Assembly (NCBI GenBank): GCA_017403065.1
Contig: JAFQOT010000012.1
Span: forward strand, 62,001-126,000
Reading direction: 5' to 3'
Source: Clostridia bacterium
GTDB lineage: Bacteria > Bacillota > Clostridia > Oscillospirales > Acutalibacteraceae
DNA length: 64,000 nt
Shown: positions 51,907 through 61,244 of the stretch, in pieces
Layout: every line of letters begins with the position of its first letter
How positions within the stretch are numbered: the stretch's first letter is position 1
Notes under the pieces: model-generated
What the model was told of the DNA's origin: nothing
Databases searched by the model: none
The model's input: only the letters and a program-made list of their open reading frames with translations
Translations under genes and position numbers: made by a program

Positions 51907-52350
51907 TTATTCTTCGTCTTCCTTTTCACAGTCACAGCAGTCGCAACCGCAGTCACAATCGTCAAAGTCAAACTCTAATTCAGTGCCGCAGTTGGGGCAG
52001 GTCATACCCTCTTCGGCAAGCATTTCTGCATCAAGATAAATAATATCGTTACAAGCAGGACATTCGATTTCGTAAACCTCGTCATCGCAGTCACAGTCGC
52101 AGTCGTCGCAATCGCATTCGCAGTCATCATCATCGTAGATAACCTCTTCTAAAGCAGAAAGGTCTTCATCAACTGCATCGATTTGCTCCATAAGCTCGTC
52201 GCAACCGTCTTCAATGTCGCAAATTTCTTCTGTTATGTCACCTAAAAGGTCGATAATAGCAGCAAGAATTTTGCCCTCTTTTGTAGCCTCGTCAAGACCG
52301 AGACCCTCTGCCAAGCCTTTAATATAAGCAATTTTTTCGCAAATATCCAT
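51907..52350 (-). CDS. CD1247-type N-terminal domain protein with Asp/Cys-rich metal-binding tail
   Basis: 147 aa. Residues 1-75 form a helical domain (CEKIAYIKGLAEGLGLDEAT), the pattern of the CD1247 N-terminal family of Clostridia. Then comes a run of alternating Asp and Cys (DDDDCECDCDDCDCDCDDE, ~73-92), a zinc-ribbon-like CPAC ... CPNC unit, and a second DCDCGCDCCDCEKEDEE end. About 20 cysteines and a strongly negative charge suggest bulk metal or zinc binding. Between efp (12 bp) and a terminator. Function unknown. Confidence 0.75.
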   Translation of the reverse strand: MDICEKIAYIKGLAEGLGLDEATKEGKILAAIIDLLGDITEEICDIEDGCDELMEQIDAVDEDLSALEEVIYDDDDCECDCDDCDCDCDDEVYEIECPACNDIIYLDAEMLAEEGMTCPNCGTELEFDFDDCDCGCDCCDCEKEDEE

Positions 52351-52362
52351 TACAAACTCCTC

Positions 52363-52920
52363 CTATGCGCGTTCCATATATTCGCCGGTACGTGTATCAA
52401 TACGAATCATATCGCCTTCGTTAATAAACAAAGGAACACGGATTTCTGCGCCGGTTTCTAAAGTTGCAGGTTTAGTAGCGTTTGTAGCAGTATCGCCCTT
52501 GAAGCCTGGGTCAGTAGCTGTAACAGCAAGCTCTACAAATGTAGGAGGCTCAACGCCGAAAACCTTGCCCTTATAAGAAAGAATTTTACAAACCATATTT
52601 TCCTTAACGAACTTAAAGTTGTCTCCAAGCTCGCTTGCGTTTATCGGAACCATATCATAGGTTTCCTGATCCATAAAGTAATAAAGGTCGCCGTCGTTGT
52701 AAGAATATTCCATATCCTTTCTTTCAACAAAGGCTGTTGGGAATTTTGCTGTTGGGTTATAGCTTTTTTCAATAACAGCACCTGTAATTACGTTTTTAGT
52801 TTTTGTTCTAACAAAAGCAGCGCCTTTGCCTGGCTTTACGTGTTGAAACTCTACAACCTGAAGAACGTTGCCGTCTTCTTCAAAGGTAACGCCGTTTCTG
52901 AAATCGCCTGCACTAATCAT
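52363..52920 (-). CDS. efp: Elongation factor P
   Basis: 185 aa, three beta-barrel domains. The modifiable loop residue is Lys in [20 protein letters not shown]; the end [20 protein letters not shown] is the family signature. It relieves ribosome stalling at proline runs. GGAGGAATT lies before the ATG. Confidence 0.96.
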   Translation of the reverse strand: MISAGDFRNGVTFEEDGNVLQVVEFQHVKPGKGAAFVRTKTKNVITGAVIEKSYNPTAKFPTAFVERKDMEYSYNDGDLYYFMDQETYDMVPINASELGDNFKFVKENMVCKILSYKGKVFGVEPPTFVELAVTATDPGFKGDTATNATKPATLETGAEIRVPLFINEGDMIRIDTRTGEYMERA

Positions 52921-53010
52921 TTTTTAATTCCTCCAAAAGTGGTTAATATATAAATTACATATATTCACATTATACGGATTAAACTACAGTTTGTCAAGTT
53001 TTAACTCACT

Positions 53011-53223
53011 CTATTTGGATTTTTCTGCCTCTATATTTTCACAGTCGTTTTCGATTATTTTTTTATTAAAGCCTTGAGCAATAGCAGGGTACTGATTTTC
53101 AGTGTTTGCCGTAGGCTGTATTTCATAAGTTCCGTAATTATTAACCATCTGTATTGATGATTCAGGCAGAACTACCTGACCTCTTGTGCTTGGGATTTTA
53201 TCTATTTTCTTTCCTTTTGCCAA
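53011..53223 (-). CDS. Small hypothetical protein
   Basis: 70 aa from TTG 53223 (AKGKKIDKIPSTRGQVVLPE). GAGGTG lies 8 bases before the TTG. Soluble, no membrane segment, no metal motif; a STRGQVV...SIQMVNNYGTYEIQPT core is the only ordered-looking part. I do not recognise it. It sits alone between efp and tspO. Confidence 0.55.
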   Translation of the reverse strand: MAKGKKIDKIPSTRGQVVLPESSIQMVNNYGTYEIQPTANTENQYPAIAQGFNKKIIENDCENIEAEKSK

Positions 53224-53341
53224 AATTATCACCTCTGTATTATTATTAGCCTGATTTTTTCAAATATAAATCAATATCAATTTACATAATTTAAGCAAAT
53301 AGGGAATAAAATATTTATACAAAAAGAAAAAGGTGATAATT

Positions 53342-53812
53342 ATGAAAATCAAATGGAAAACTCTGCTTATATGTATTGCCATACCCTTACTCGTGGGAGG
53401 TATTTCAGGCTTTATAACAATGGGAGCGATGGATAATTTTAAAGCATTAGACAAACCGCCTTTGTCGCCGCCGGGATGGCTTTTCCCTGTTGTTTGGACT
53501 GTTTTATTCACCCTTATGGGCATCGCGTCCTACCTTGTACTCACCTCCTCTGCAAGCAGTAAGGATATTACTAACGCTTTAAAATTCTATGCAGTTCAGC
53601 TTTTATTTAACTTTTTGTGGAGTATCCTGTTTTTTAATTTAGAGCTTTACACATTTGCATTTATCTGGCTTTTAGTCCTTTGGGTGCTGATAATAATTAC
53701 AACAGTTAAATTTTACAGAATATCCAAACCTGCAGGTTATCTTCTTATACCTTATTTATTATGGGTAACCTTTGCCGCCTATTTAAACCTTGGTATTGCA
53801 ATATTAAACTAA
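53342..53812 (+). CDS. tspO: TspO/MBR family protein
   Basis: 156 aa, five membrane helices. The family pattern is clear: LDKPPLSPPGWLFPVVWTVL, then FTLMGIASYLV, and NFLWSILFFNLELYTFAFIW. TspO proteins bind porphyrins and related ligands. ATG 53342 has AAAGGTG 7 bases upstream. It faces the FAD-Rieske gene across a shared terminator. Confidence 0.92.
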   Translation: MKIKWKTLLICIAIPLLVGGISGFITMGAMDNFKALDKPPLSPPGWLFPVVWTVLFTLMGIASYLVLTSSASSKDITNALKFYAVQLLFNFLWSILFFNLELYTFAFIWLLVLWVLIIITTVKFYRISKPAGYLLIPYLLWVTFAAYLNLGIAILN

Positions 53813-53822
53813 AAACGGTTAA

Positions 53823-53856
53823 AAATTTAAAGCTCCCCCAAGGGAGCTTTAAATTT
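53823..53856. terminator. Bidirectional terminator between tspO and the FAD-Rieske gene
   Basis: Perfect palindrome: AAATTTAAAGCTCCC (53823-53837) pairs with its complement ending at 53855, loop CCA. Confidence 0.85.
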
Positions 53857-53859
53857 TTC

Positions 53860-55179
53860 TCATTTCTTTAAATCCCTCGTAGCAGGTCCGTCTAATAACT
53901 TACCATCCTTGTCAAAACGCGAGCCGTGACAGGCGCAGTCCCAGGAATGCTCTTGGGGATTCCACTTAAGAGCGCAGCCTAAATGTCCGCATCTTTTAGT
54001 GGTTGGGTTTAACATATTAACAGTAGTTTCGAAACCGTTAACCAAAAGCTGAGGCTTCAATATGCTTCGAGATGGGCTGAAAATATGAGAAAATTGATTT
54101 TCGGTTCCTTTAAGCATATCGCTAAGAAGCCGAGCGGCAACCATAGAGCCTGTCATCCCCCATTTGTTAAAGCCTGTAGCCACAAAGGTGTTTTTCAGAT
54201 TTTTAGAATAATTTCCTATATACGCCATATCGTCAAGGCTCATACAGTCCTGTGTAGCCCACCGATACTCTACCTGCGCCTGTGGGTAGTGAAGAATATA
54301 GAAATTTTCAAGCTCGCTAAAGCCGCCGCCTTTTTTACCTGTACGGTGACTACCTCCGCCTAAGAGTAATAAATCTCCGTAATTGCGGAAAGAAAAGCCT
54401 GTTTTACTTTCATCCACATACATTCCGTAAACATCGGAAGGACCTTTCAAAGCCATAACATAAGACCTGTGCTGATACAGCTTTAAAAAATAACTGCCGT
54501 GCTTGTTTATAAAAGGAAAATGTGTTGTAACAACTACTCTTTTGGCAAAAATTTTACCCTTTTGAGTTACAGCCGTATTTCCTATCATTTCCCATACCTT
54601 AGTATTTTCAAATATATTCAAATCCTTGGAAATTGCGGCTATAAATTTTAACGGATTAAACTGAGCCTGCTCAGGCACGCATACCGCTCCCACAGTTTTT
54701 ACAGGAACGGGTATATCCTTACAAAATCTCGAAAAACAGCCGATTTTTTCTAAAGCAGCCATTTCCGCTTCAAGTTTATCTGGGTCGTTGGTAGAATATA
54801 CATAATTATCCCTTGTTTCAAAATCACAATCTAACGAGCCGCATATTGAATAAAAGGTATCGAGAGCCATTTTATTTGCCTCGTAGTAGCCCTTTGCAAT
54901 TTCATACCCGCCGTCTTTTAATATCTTGTGGTAATTAAGCCCGTGCTGCAGGGTTATTTTAGCCGTAGTGTTTTTTGTTACACCGCTGCATATTCTGTCC
55001 TGCTCTACAAGAATGTAATCCACACCTGATTTTTGCAAAAAATAGGCTGTCAAAATACCCGCCATTCCGCCGCCGATTATTAACACATCGGTGGTTATAT
55101 CCTTTTTAAGCTGTGGAAATTTAGGCATTTCAATACTTGCCGACCATACTGATTTATTAGAAATTTTCAAACTAATCAC
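53860..55179 (-). CDS. FAD-dependent oxidoreductase with C-terminal Rieske domain
   Basis: 439 aa. DadA/GlyOx-type FAD fold: TDVLIIGGGMAGILTAYFLQ at ~30, substrate region through 350 (VATGFNKWGMTGSMVAARLL), then a Rieske [2Fe-2S] domain at ~390-435 with CGHLGC and CACHGSRFDKDG. The domain order is that of a widespread family of unknown substrate. The Rieske part is slightly short, ending at DGPATRDLKK. No obvious operon partner. Cytoplasmic. Confidence 0.88.
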   Translation of the reverse strand: MISLKISNKSVWSASIEMPKFPQLKKDITTDVLIIGGGMAGILTAYFLQKSGVDYILVEQDRICSGVTKNTTAKITLQHGLNYHKILKDGGYEIAKGYYEANKMALDTFYSICGSLDCDFETRDNYVYSTNDPDKLEAEMAALEKIGCFSRFCKDIPVPVKTVGAVCVPEQAQFNPLKFIAAISKDLNIFENTKVWEMIGNTAVTQKGKIFAKRVVVTTHFPFINKHGSYFLKLYQHRSYVMALKGPSDVYGMYVDESKTGFSFRNYGDLLLLGGGSHRTGKKGGGFSELENFYILHYPQAQVEYRWATQDCMSLDDMAYIGNYSKNLKNTFVATGFNKWGMTGSMVAARLLSDMLKGTENQFSHIFSPSRSILKPQLLVNGFETTVNMLNPTTKRCGHLGCALKWNPQEHSWDCACHGSRFDKDGKLLDGPATRDLKK

Positions 55180-55254
55180 CCTTAAATAACATTACAATTA
55201 TGATTTGTAATAACAAAAAATTTATACAGTGATATAATTTGATAAATTTAAAAT

Positions 55255-56340
55255 TTAAAGCTCTTTTCGCTTTTTTCTGCGAACTCGGTTTATATGTCTT
55301 TCAAAATCTCCGTTTGAAATTAACTCTGCCAAAACAAGCTGCACAAAGGTAGGAACAGTACAGGAATAAAATCCTAATTTTTCTTCAAATTGGGCGGCTA
55401 ACCCTTTTGGAAGCACCATATACCCCGTTCTTAAAGAAGGGGAAACCGTTTTTGAAAAGGTGTTCATATAAATTACATTATCAGACAAAGAGTGCGAAAA
55501 CAGGGTCTCCTCAGGCTTTTTAGAAACAGAAAATTCAGATTCAAAATCATCCTCTATAATATATCTGTCACCCTCTGCTGCCCAACGCATATATTCGTGT
55601 CTTTTAGAAGCTGTTGCCGTTACTCCGCTTGGAAAGCTGCGGTAGGGGGATATATGCAGAATATCCGCTTTGCTCTCCCAAAGGCTGCTGCTTTCTATTC
55701 CGTCCTTACTTAAAGGTAGCTTTTCGTATTTAACATCAAAAGAAAGATACACCTGCTCAATTTTTTTGTAAGACGGATGCTCTATTGCATACACCCGATT
55801 TCTTCCCAAAAGCTCTACAATAAGTCCGTAAAGATACTCCGAGCCTGACCCTATAATAATTTGGTCCGTATCGGCGGTTATTCCCCTGCTTCTTGCCAGA
55901 TATTGCTTAATCGCCTGTCTAAGCTGAATACAGCCGCAGTTGTGTGATTTGTTAAGTATGGCTTCGCCGTATTCACTTATTACTCCCCTCATAGTTTTCG
56001 TAAGCACCGAAAAAGGAAATTCGTGCAACTGACTTGTGTTTTGGGTATGTAAAGCCACAGGCGCGATTTCTTTTCTTGACCAAGCCGCAAACGAATCGTC
56101 GGTACGGAATATTACAAAATAGCCGCTTCTTTCCCTCGACTCAATATAACCCTCGTCGCTAAGTAAGGCATAGGCATGCTCTACCGTAACGGTACTGATA
56201 CCTAATTCATCGGCAATTATTCGCTTTGACACCAGCTTACTGCCGAAAGGGTAAATACCCTCTACAATATCCTGACGCACCTGTTTATAAAGCTGAAGAT
56301 ATGCCGATTCGCCCTTGTTTTTTTCAATAATATATTTCAT
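55255..56340 (-). CDS. MocR (GntR-aminotransferase) regulator, short; PdxR-like by context
   Basis: 361 aa. GntR winged helix (~10-75: YLQLYKQVRQDIVEGIYPFG, LGISTVTVEHAYALLSDEGY), linker, then a fold-type I aminotransferase domain with DDFESEFS and PLP lysine in NTFSKTVSPSLRTGY (~300). Family members are usually 450-500 aa; this one stops about 55 residues after the PLP-binding motif, at HINRVRRKKRKEL, so the C-terminal small subdomain is missing. No continuation is visible downstream in any frame. It is divergent from a pyridoxal/pyridoxine kinase, so it may sense PLP and control that gene. Confidence 0.85.
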   Translation of the reverse strand: MKYIIEKNKGESAYLQLYKQVRQDIVEGIYPFGSKLVSKRIIADELGISTVTVEHAYALLSDEGYIESRERSGYFVIFRTDDSFAAWSRKEIAPVALHTQNTSQLHEFPFSVLTKTMRGVISEYGEAILNKSHNCGCIQLRQAIKQYLARSRGITADTDQIIIGSGSEYLYGLIVELLGRNRVYAIEHPSYKKIEQVYLSFDVKYEKLPLSKDGIESSSLWESKADILHISPYRSFPSGVTATASKRHEYMRWAAEGDRYIIEDDFESEFSVSKKPEETLFSHSLSDNVIYMNTFSKTVSPSLRTGYMVLPKGLAAQFEEKLGFYSCTVPTFVQLVLAELISNGDFERHINRVRRKKRKEL

Positions 56341-56342
56341 CT

Positions 56343-56384
56343 GGTTATATTATATTCTCCTTTTCTGATTATTTTCATACAACC
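56343..56384. promoter_or_regulatory. Inverted repeat between mocR and pdxK, candidate operator
   Basis: GGTTATAT (56343-56350) and ATACAACC (56377-56384) are inverted copies with one mismatch, about three helical turns apart, in the 92-bp divergent gap. Confidence 0.4.
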
Positions 56385-56432
56385 AAAATTATTATATATT
56401 ATTTTTATTAAAAAAGCAAGGAGGGGAATGAA

Positions 56433-57257
56433 ATGCCCCACAACCGTCAAAAGAAAATAGCGGTTATCAACGATTTCTGTGGTTTCGGCCGTTGCTCCAT
56501 ATCCGTATCCTTACCCATTATCTCGGCTTTAAAAATTCAATGCTGTCCCCTTCCTACCTCTATTTTTTCAAACCATACAGGCTTTGAAAACTTTTATCAT
56601 ACCGATTTTGGCGAGCATATGGATGAATATATCGACCAATGGGTCAAACTAAATCTTAATTTTGACGGTATTCTTACAGGTTTTCTCGGCTCTTTAGAAC
56701 AAATAGATATAGTAAGACGATTTCTAAAGGATTTTAAAAAGGAAAACACCATTGCTGTCATAGACCCTGTAATGGGTGACAACGGCAAGCTTTACCCCAC
56801 CTATTCAAGCGATTTGGCCCAGAATATGATTTCTTTAGTGCCTTACGCAGACATTTTAACCCCTAATCTTACCGAAGCGTGTATTCTTACCCAGACAGAA
56901 TACCGCCCCGATATAACCGAGGCTGAGCTTTTTGAAATTTGCCGAGCGCTTAGCAGTATGGGGCCTGATAAAATTGTAATTTCAGGTCTTGAACGGGGCG
57001 ACGACCTTGAAAACTATATTTATGAAGCTGAAAAGCCCCCCACTATAATAAAAGAGCATAAGGTTGGCTCTTGCCGTTCTGGTACAGGGGATGTTTTTTC
57101 TTCTATTATCGTCGCCGATGCTGTCAACAAAATGGATTTTCCAAGCTCTGTTAAACACGCCTCAGCCTTTATCGCAAAAGCTTTGCGCCGCACCGCCCAA
57201 CTTAATCTACCTAAAACCGACGGTATATGTTTTGAAGAATTTTTGTGTGAAATCTGA
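56433..57257 (+). CDS. pdxY: Pyridoxamine/pyridoxal kinase
   Basis: 274 aa. Ribokinase-like: KKIAVINDFCGFGRCSISVS at the start, SIFSNHTGFENF, IDPVMGDNGKLYPTY (substrate/ATP), and GSCRSGTGDVFSSIIVADAV with the catalytic Asp. It phosphorylates B6 vitamers, salvaging them to PLP. GGAGGGG lies 7 bases before the ATG. Divergent from a MocR regulator, the usual arrangement for PdxR control. Confidence 0.9.
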   Translation: MPHNRQKKIAVINDFCGFGRCSISVSLPIISALKIQCCPLPTSIFSNHTGFENFYHTDFGEHMDEYIDQWVKLNLNFDGILTGFLGSLEQIDIVRRFLKDFKKENTIAVIDPVMGDNGKLYPTYSSDLAQNMISLVPYADILTPNLTEACILTQTEYRPDITEAELFEICRALSSMGPDKIVISGLERGDDLENYIYEAEKPPTIIKEHKVGSCRSGTGDVFSSIIVADAVNKMDFPSSVKHASAFIAKALRRTAQLNLPKTDGICFEEFLCEI

Positions 57258-57313
57258 AGCGGTTTTAAAAGGAAAAATAAAATTTTAATATAATAATGAC
57301 GAGGTAATTTAAA

Positions 57314-57919
57314 ATGATGACCATCACATATCCTGTTAAAAACGGAATTTATGTAAATATGACTAACCGTTGCCCCTGTGCCTGTACCTTTTGCTTAAGG
57401 CAAAACTCGGACAGTGTATATGGCTCTGAGCCCTTGTGGCTTGACCGTGAGCCAACCGTTGATGAGGTATGCGCAAGCATTGATAAATGGGACTTAACAA
57501 AATACAGCGAAATAGTCTTTTGCGGCTACGGCGAGCCTACAGAACGCCTTGACGATTTGCTTGAGGTAGCCAAATATATAAAAAGTAAAAGTGACATAAA
57601 AATTCGAATTAACACTAACGGACTTTCAGACTTAATTAGGGGTGAAAGGACTGCTCCTAAGCTAAAGGGTCTTATCGATACCGTATCAATAAGCCTTAAC
57701 GCAACCAATAAAGAGGATTATTTTAATACCGTACGTCCAAAATTTGGCATAGATTCTTATGACGCTATGCTACGTTTCACAAAGGACTGCGCAGACTATG
57801 TACCAAATGTGATTATGACAGTGGTGGATGTTGTTACCTCTCCTGAACAACAAGAGCAAAGTCGACAAATTTGCGAATCCTTGGGGGCTACACTTCGCAT
57901 ACGCCCCTTTGAAGAATAA
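57314..57919 (+). CDS. TatD-linked radical SAM protein
   Basis: 201 aa. YPVKNGIYVNMTNRCPCACT followed by FCLRQNSDSVYGSEPLWL: the CX3CX2C cluster motif (C-PCA-C-TF-C) starts ~20 residues in, followed by FCGYGEPTERLDDLL (GGE-like SAM motif) and RINTNGLSDLI. Short radical SAM proteins of this kind are found beside tatD in many anaerobes; no tatD is in the window. The reaction is unknown. Follows the B6 kinase by 56 bp. Confidence 0.85.
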   Translation: MMTITYPVKNGIYVNMTNRCPCACTFCLRQNSDSVYGSEPLWLDREPTVDEVCASIDKWDLTKYSEIVFCGYGEPTERLDDLLEVAKYIKSKSDIKIRINTNGLSDLIRGERTAPKLKGLIDTVSISLNATNKEDYFNTVRPKFGIDSYDAMLRFTKDCADYVPNVIMTVVDVVTSPEQQEQSRQICESLGATLRIRPFEE

Positions 57920-57923
57920 AAGA

Positions 57924-57962
57924 AAGAGAAGACTCGCCTAAAAACGAATCTTCTCTTTTTCT
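57924..57962 (+). terminator. Terminator after the radical SAM gene
   Basis: AAGAGAAGACTCG / CGAATCTTCTCTT (57924-57936, 57945-57957; one mismatch) followed by TTTTTC. Confidence 0.78.
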
Positions 57963-58060
57963 ATTGTTAGTGGGTTTGGGCTTCTGCCCAAGGTATTTTG
58001 TGCATACAAATGTGATGCCGTTCTAAACAAAAATCGCAATCTATTTTATTTATGAAAATT

Positions 58061-58633
58061 TCAAATTATCTCTACAAGCACATCATCAAGACTGCGTTTA
58101 GGCACATTTAATCTGCCGTTTTCAAGATAGTATTTAACATCCTGATTTTTCATTTCTACAGCTATGGGCGATTCGTCAGGATAGCCCAACGCCACCACGC
58201 ACAAAATTTCTAAATTTTCAGACACTCTTAAAAGGTCTCTTAATTTATCTCTTTCAACCGAAACTATCCAACAAGAGCCTACCCCATCCTCAAGAGCAGA
58301 AAGTATAATATTTTCTACAGCCGCTCCCATATCAGCTTCATAGCCATTTTTTCTTATATTCATATCGGCGCATACTACTATATACGCTGTGGGACGTTCA
58401 AGCTCCTTCGGGTTGTATTGGGGGGCTAAATATCCCGCCCATTTAAGCAAAGGGAAAAGCCTATCCCCCATTTCCTTACTGTTGACAGCGATATACTTAA
58501 GGGGCTGCATATTAGCCGCGCTTGGAGCCATTCTTGCAGCATCGACATACGACCTTAATTGCTCTTTTGAAAGAGGGGTCTGCTTAAATTTTCTAATACT
58601 GCGCCTGTTTTTCAAACCTTGATAGATATCCAT
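58061..58633 (-). CDS. Nitroreductase family protein
   Basis: 190 aa. FMN-dependent nitroreductase fold: NRRSIRKFKQTPLSKEQLRS, AARMAPSAANMQPLKYIAVN (FMN binding), and EDGVGSCWIVSVERDKLRDL. It reduces nitro, quinone or flavin-like substrates with NAD(P)H. Fifteen bp after the lactate dehydrogenase subunit gene and co-oriented, so it is probably the last gene of that operon. The true substrate is unknown. Confidence 0.88.
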   Translation of the reverse strand: MDIYQGLKNRRSIRKFKQTPLSKEQLRSYVDAARMAPSAANMQPLKYIAVNSKEMGDRLFPLLKWAGYLAPQYNPKELERPTAYIVVCADMNIRKNGYEADMGAAVENIILSALEDGVGSCWIVSVERDKLRDLLRVSENLEILCVVALGYPDESPIAVEMKNQDVKYYLENGRLNVPKRSLDDVLVEII

Positions 58634-58648
58634 TAAATCTATCCGCCT

Positions 58649-60043
58649 TTAGAAGCAGACTTTTTCAGGATTTAAGATGTTTTTCTCATCAAAAACCTTC
58701 TTAATACCCTTCATAACATTTATCGGCAGATCACCAAGCTGATTTTTTAAATAGCCCTTCTTAGCATAGCCAATGCCGTGCTCGCCTGAAACCAAACCGC
58801 CAAGCTCTTCTGCTTTTTTATACATTTTATCAAAGCATTCTTCTAAGACCTTTTCCCACTCGGCATCAGAAAGCTTATCTCTGCAAATATAAATATGCAG
58901 ATTGCCGTCGCCTGCATGGCCAAAGCTTGGTATTCTCACACCGGTCTGCTCTGCCAACTTGTGTGTAAACCGTATAAACTCATCAATCTTATTAACCGGT
59001 ACAACAACATCGCATTCATCCATTTCAGTTGTAGATGCTTTTATAGCTTCGAGGAATGCTCCGCGTGCTGACCAAACAGCCTTTTTTCTTTCCTCGGTGT
59101 CAACAATATAAACATCAACCGCGCCGATTTCAAGACAAAGCTGAGCAACGGTATTCATATCCTCATTTACCTGTGTTTCGGTGTTGCCGTCAAAGGTCAA
59201 GAGAATATAAGCCTCGTTTTTCTTATCAGGGAATTTTTTGCCCAAATAATCCTCTGCAAATAAAATGGTATCTCTTGACATATACTCAATCGCAGTAGGT
59301 GTAACCTTAGACCTAAAAATTTTCGGCACGGCTTCTATTGCGCTTTTCATATCCTTAAAGGGTACTAAAAGGCTTAAAGAAATTTTAGGTAACGGAATAA
59401 TATCTAAAACAGCCTCGGTTATTATACACAATGTTCCTTCAGAGCCTACGACCAAATCCTTTAAGCTGTAGCCTGAACTGTTTTTAGCAACCTTTGCGCC
59501 CAATTTTACAATTTCTCCGTTTGGCATAACAACGGTAAGAGCTCTTACATAATCACGGGTTACACCGTATTTAACCGCCCTCATTCCGCCTGCATTGGTA
59601 GAAATGTTTCCGCCAATAGTAGCAGACTTTTCACCTGGATCGGGTGGATATAAAAAGTCATTTTCCTCTACAAAAGCGGCAAGCTCCATTAAAAGCACGC
59701 CTGGCTGTACTGTAACAGTAAGATTATCGCTGTCAAGCTCTAATATCTTATTCATTTTTGTGGTTTCAAGCAAAATTCCGCCGCAAACAGGAACAGCAGC
59801 CCCTACAAGCCCTGTACCGCTTCCGCGTACAGTTACGGGGATAACTCTTTCCCAAGCCAATGCCATAATCTTTGAAATTTCCTCTGTCTTAGTAACCCTT
59901 ACTAAAACATCGGGCATTTTCTTTACAGTTCCAAGCTCGTCGTGAGCATAATCAGCACTTATGCTTTCGCCTGTTATAACATTTTCCTCGCCCACGATTT
60001 CTATTAGTTTTTTAATATCTTCTGAGGTTAACTTATTATACAT
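58649..60043 (-). CDS. lctD: FAD-binding lactate dehydrogenase LctD (GlcD family)
   Basis: 464 aa. FAD_binding_4 domain ([40 protein letters not shown]) and the FAD-oxidase C domain ([31 protein letters not shown]). As the third gene after etfB and etfA, it matches LctD of the Acetobacterium electron-bifurcating lactate dehydrogenase, which drives NAD+-dependent lactate oxidation by co-oxidising reduced ferredoxin. Its frame overlaps the etfA end by 8 bases. A glycolate or other 2-hydroxyacid substrate is possible. Confidence 0.9.
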   Translation of the reverse strand: MYNKLTSEDIKKLIEIVGEENVITGESISADYAHDELGTVKKMPDVLVRVTKTEEISKIMALAWERVIPVTVRGSGTGLVGAAVPVCGGILLETTKMNKILELDSDNLTVTVQPGVLLMELAAFVEENDFLYPPDPGEKSATIGGNISTNAGGMRAVKYGVTRDYVRALTVVMPNGEIVKLGAKVAKNSSGYSLKDLVVGSEGTLCIITEAVLDIIPLPKISLSLLVPFKDMKSAIEAVPKIFRSKVTPTAIEYMSRDTILFAEDYLGKKFPDKKNEAYILLTFDGNTETQVNEDMNTVAQLCLEIGAVDVYIVDTEERKKAVWSARGAFLEAIKASTTEMDECDVVVPVNKIDEFIRFTHKLAEQTGVRIPSFGHAGDGNLHIYICRDKLSDAEWEKVLEECFDKMYKKAEELGGLVSGEHGIGYAKKGYLKNQLGDLPINVMKGIKKVFDEKNILNPEKVCF

Positions 60044-61235
60044 TTGCTCTACCCTCCTTGATTTTAGAAATCAACTGAGGAACAATTTCATTTATGTCCC
60101 CAACAATGCCGTAATGTGCAACGTCAAATATAGCTGCGCTGCTGTCGGTATTGATTGCTACAATACAATCCGAAGCCTTCATTCCTGCCGCAAACTGAAC
60201 CGAGCCGGAAATTCCAAGACAAATGATAAACTTTGGCTTGACTGTTCTTCCTGAAAGACCGATTTGATGCTTGGCATCTAATACAGCGCTTTCTACAAGC
60301 GGTCTTGTGCAGGCCAATGTTCCGCCTAACAAATCAGCAAGCTCTGCTGCCATTTCTCTCATATTTTCATTCATAGCTCCTCTGCCGATTGCAACGATAA
60401 CATCCGACTCAGCTATATCAATATCCTTTGGCTTATCTGTGTAAGAAATAACGTCTATGTTAGACTTCATCTTTTTCTCGTTAAGCTCAAGGTTTATAAT
60501 TTCACCTTTCGCGTCATCAGTAGGCATAGGCTCGTTGAACACCTTATACCTAACTGTGCAAAACTGAGGTCTTGTGTCAGGTGAAACAATTTGAGCCATA
60601 ATATTTCCGCCAAAGGCAGGTCGTATCTGAACAAGGTCTGTATTTTCCTTCATTTCAAGAACAGTACAGTCAGCAGTTAAGCCCGCGCGTCTTCTGGCGG
60701 CAACGCGAGGCGCAAGCTGACGTCCTAAATTTGTGGCGCCCACTAAAATTGAGGAAGGTTTAACCTTTTCGATAAAGTCGCAAAATGCAGCTGTATAAGG
60801 TTCAATTGTAAAATCCTTAAAGGACGGATTATCGTAAACAAAAACCTTGTCAACACCGTAATGCAACAATTTGTTTACGCTATTGCCCAAATCCGAACCG
60901 ATAATAAGAGCGTAAACAGGCTGCTTAGTAACCTTTGAAAGCTCGATAGCTTTTCCTATCAACTCATAAGTAACGCGATGTATATTGCCTGCCAAATGGT
61001 CAACATACACACAAATACCCTTCCAAAGCTCCTTGTCGATTTTTGTCTTAACTTCATCTTCTTTATATGTAATAACGCCCTCACTCTTTTTTACGCATAG
61101 CTTACACATCTTACAAGCAGATGAAATATCCAGCTTTCCGTCATTATACGATATTGCACCAAAGGGGCAAACAGACATCATAAATTTTGCATTTTCGTCA
61201 TTAACTAAATTTTGATTTATTATTAAACTGCCCAT
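60036..61235 (-). CDS. etfA: Electron transfer flavoprotein alpha subunit with N-terminal [4Fe-4S] domain (LctC)
   Basis: 399 aa, ~75 longer than a plain EtfA. The extra N-terminus carries a ferredoxin-like unit ([12 protein letters not shown], then [10 protein letters not shown]) with four Cys for one [4Fe-4S]. The Etf alpha core follows, ending with the FAD site [20 protein letters not shown] followed by [20 protein letters not shown]. This extension marks bifurcating Etfs such as LctC. It lies 9 bp after etfB. Confidence 0.92.
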   Translation of the reverse strand: MGSLIINQNLVNDENAKFMMSVCPFGAISYNDGKLDISSACKMCKLCVKKSEGVITYKEDEVKTKIDKELWKGICVYVDHLAGNIHRVTYELIGKAIELSKVTKQPVYALIIGSDLGNSVNKLLHYGVDKVFVYDNPSFKDFTIEPYTAAFCDFIEKVKPSSILVGATNLGRQLAPRVAARRRAGLTADCTVLEMKENTDLVQIRPAFGGNIMAQIVSPDTRPQFCTVRYKVFNEPMPTDDAKGEIINLELNEKKMKSNIDVISYTDKPKDIDIAESDVIVAIGRGAMNENMREMAAELADLLGGTLACTRPLVESAVLDAKHQIGLSGRTVKPKFIICLGISGSVQFAAGMKASDCIVAINTDSSAAIFDVAHYGIVGDINEIVPQLISKIKEGRANV

Positions 61236-61244
61236 AATACCCTC

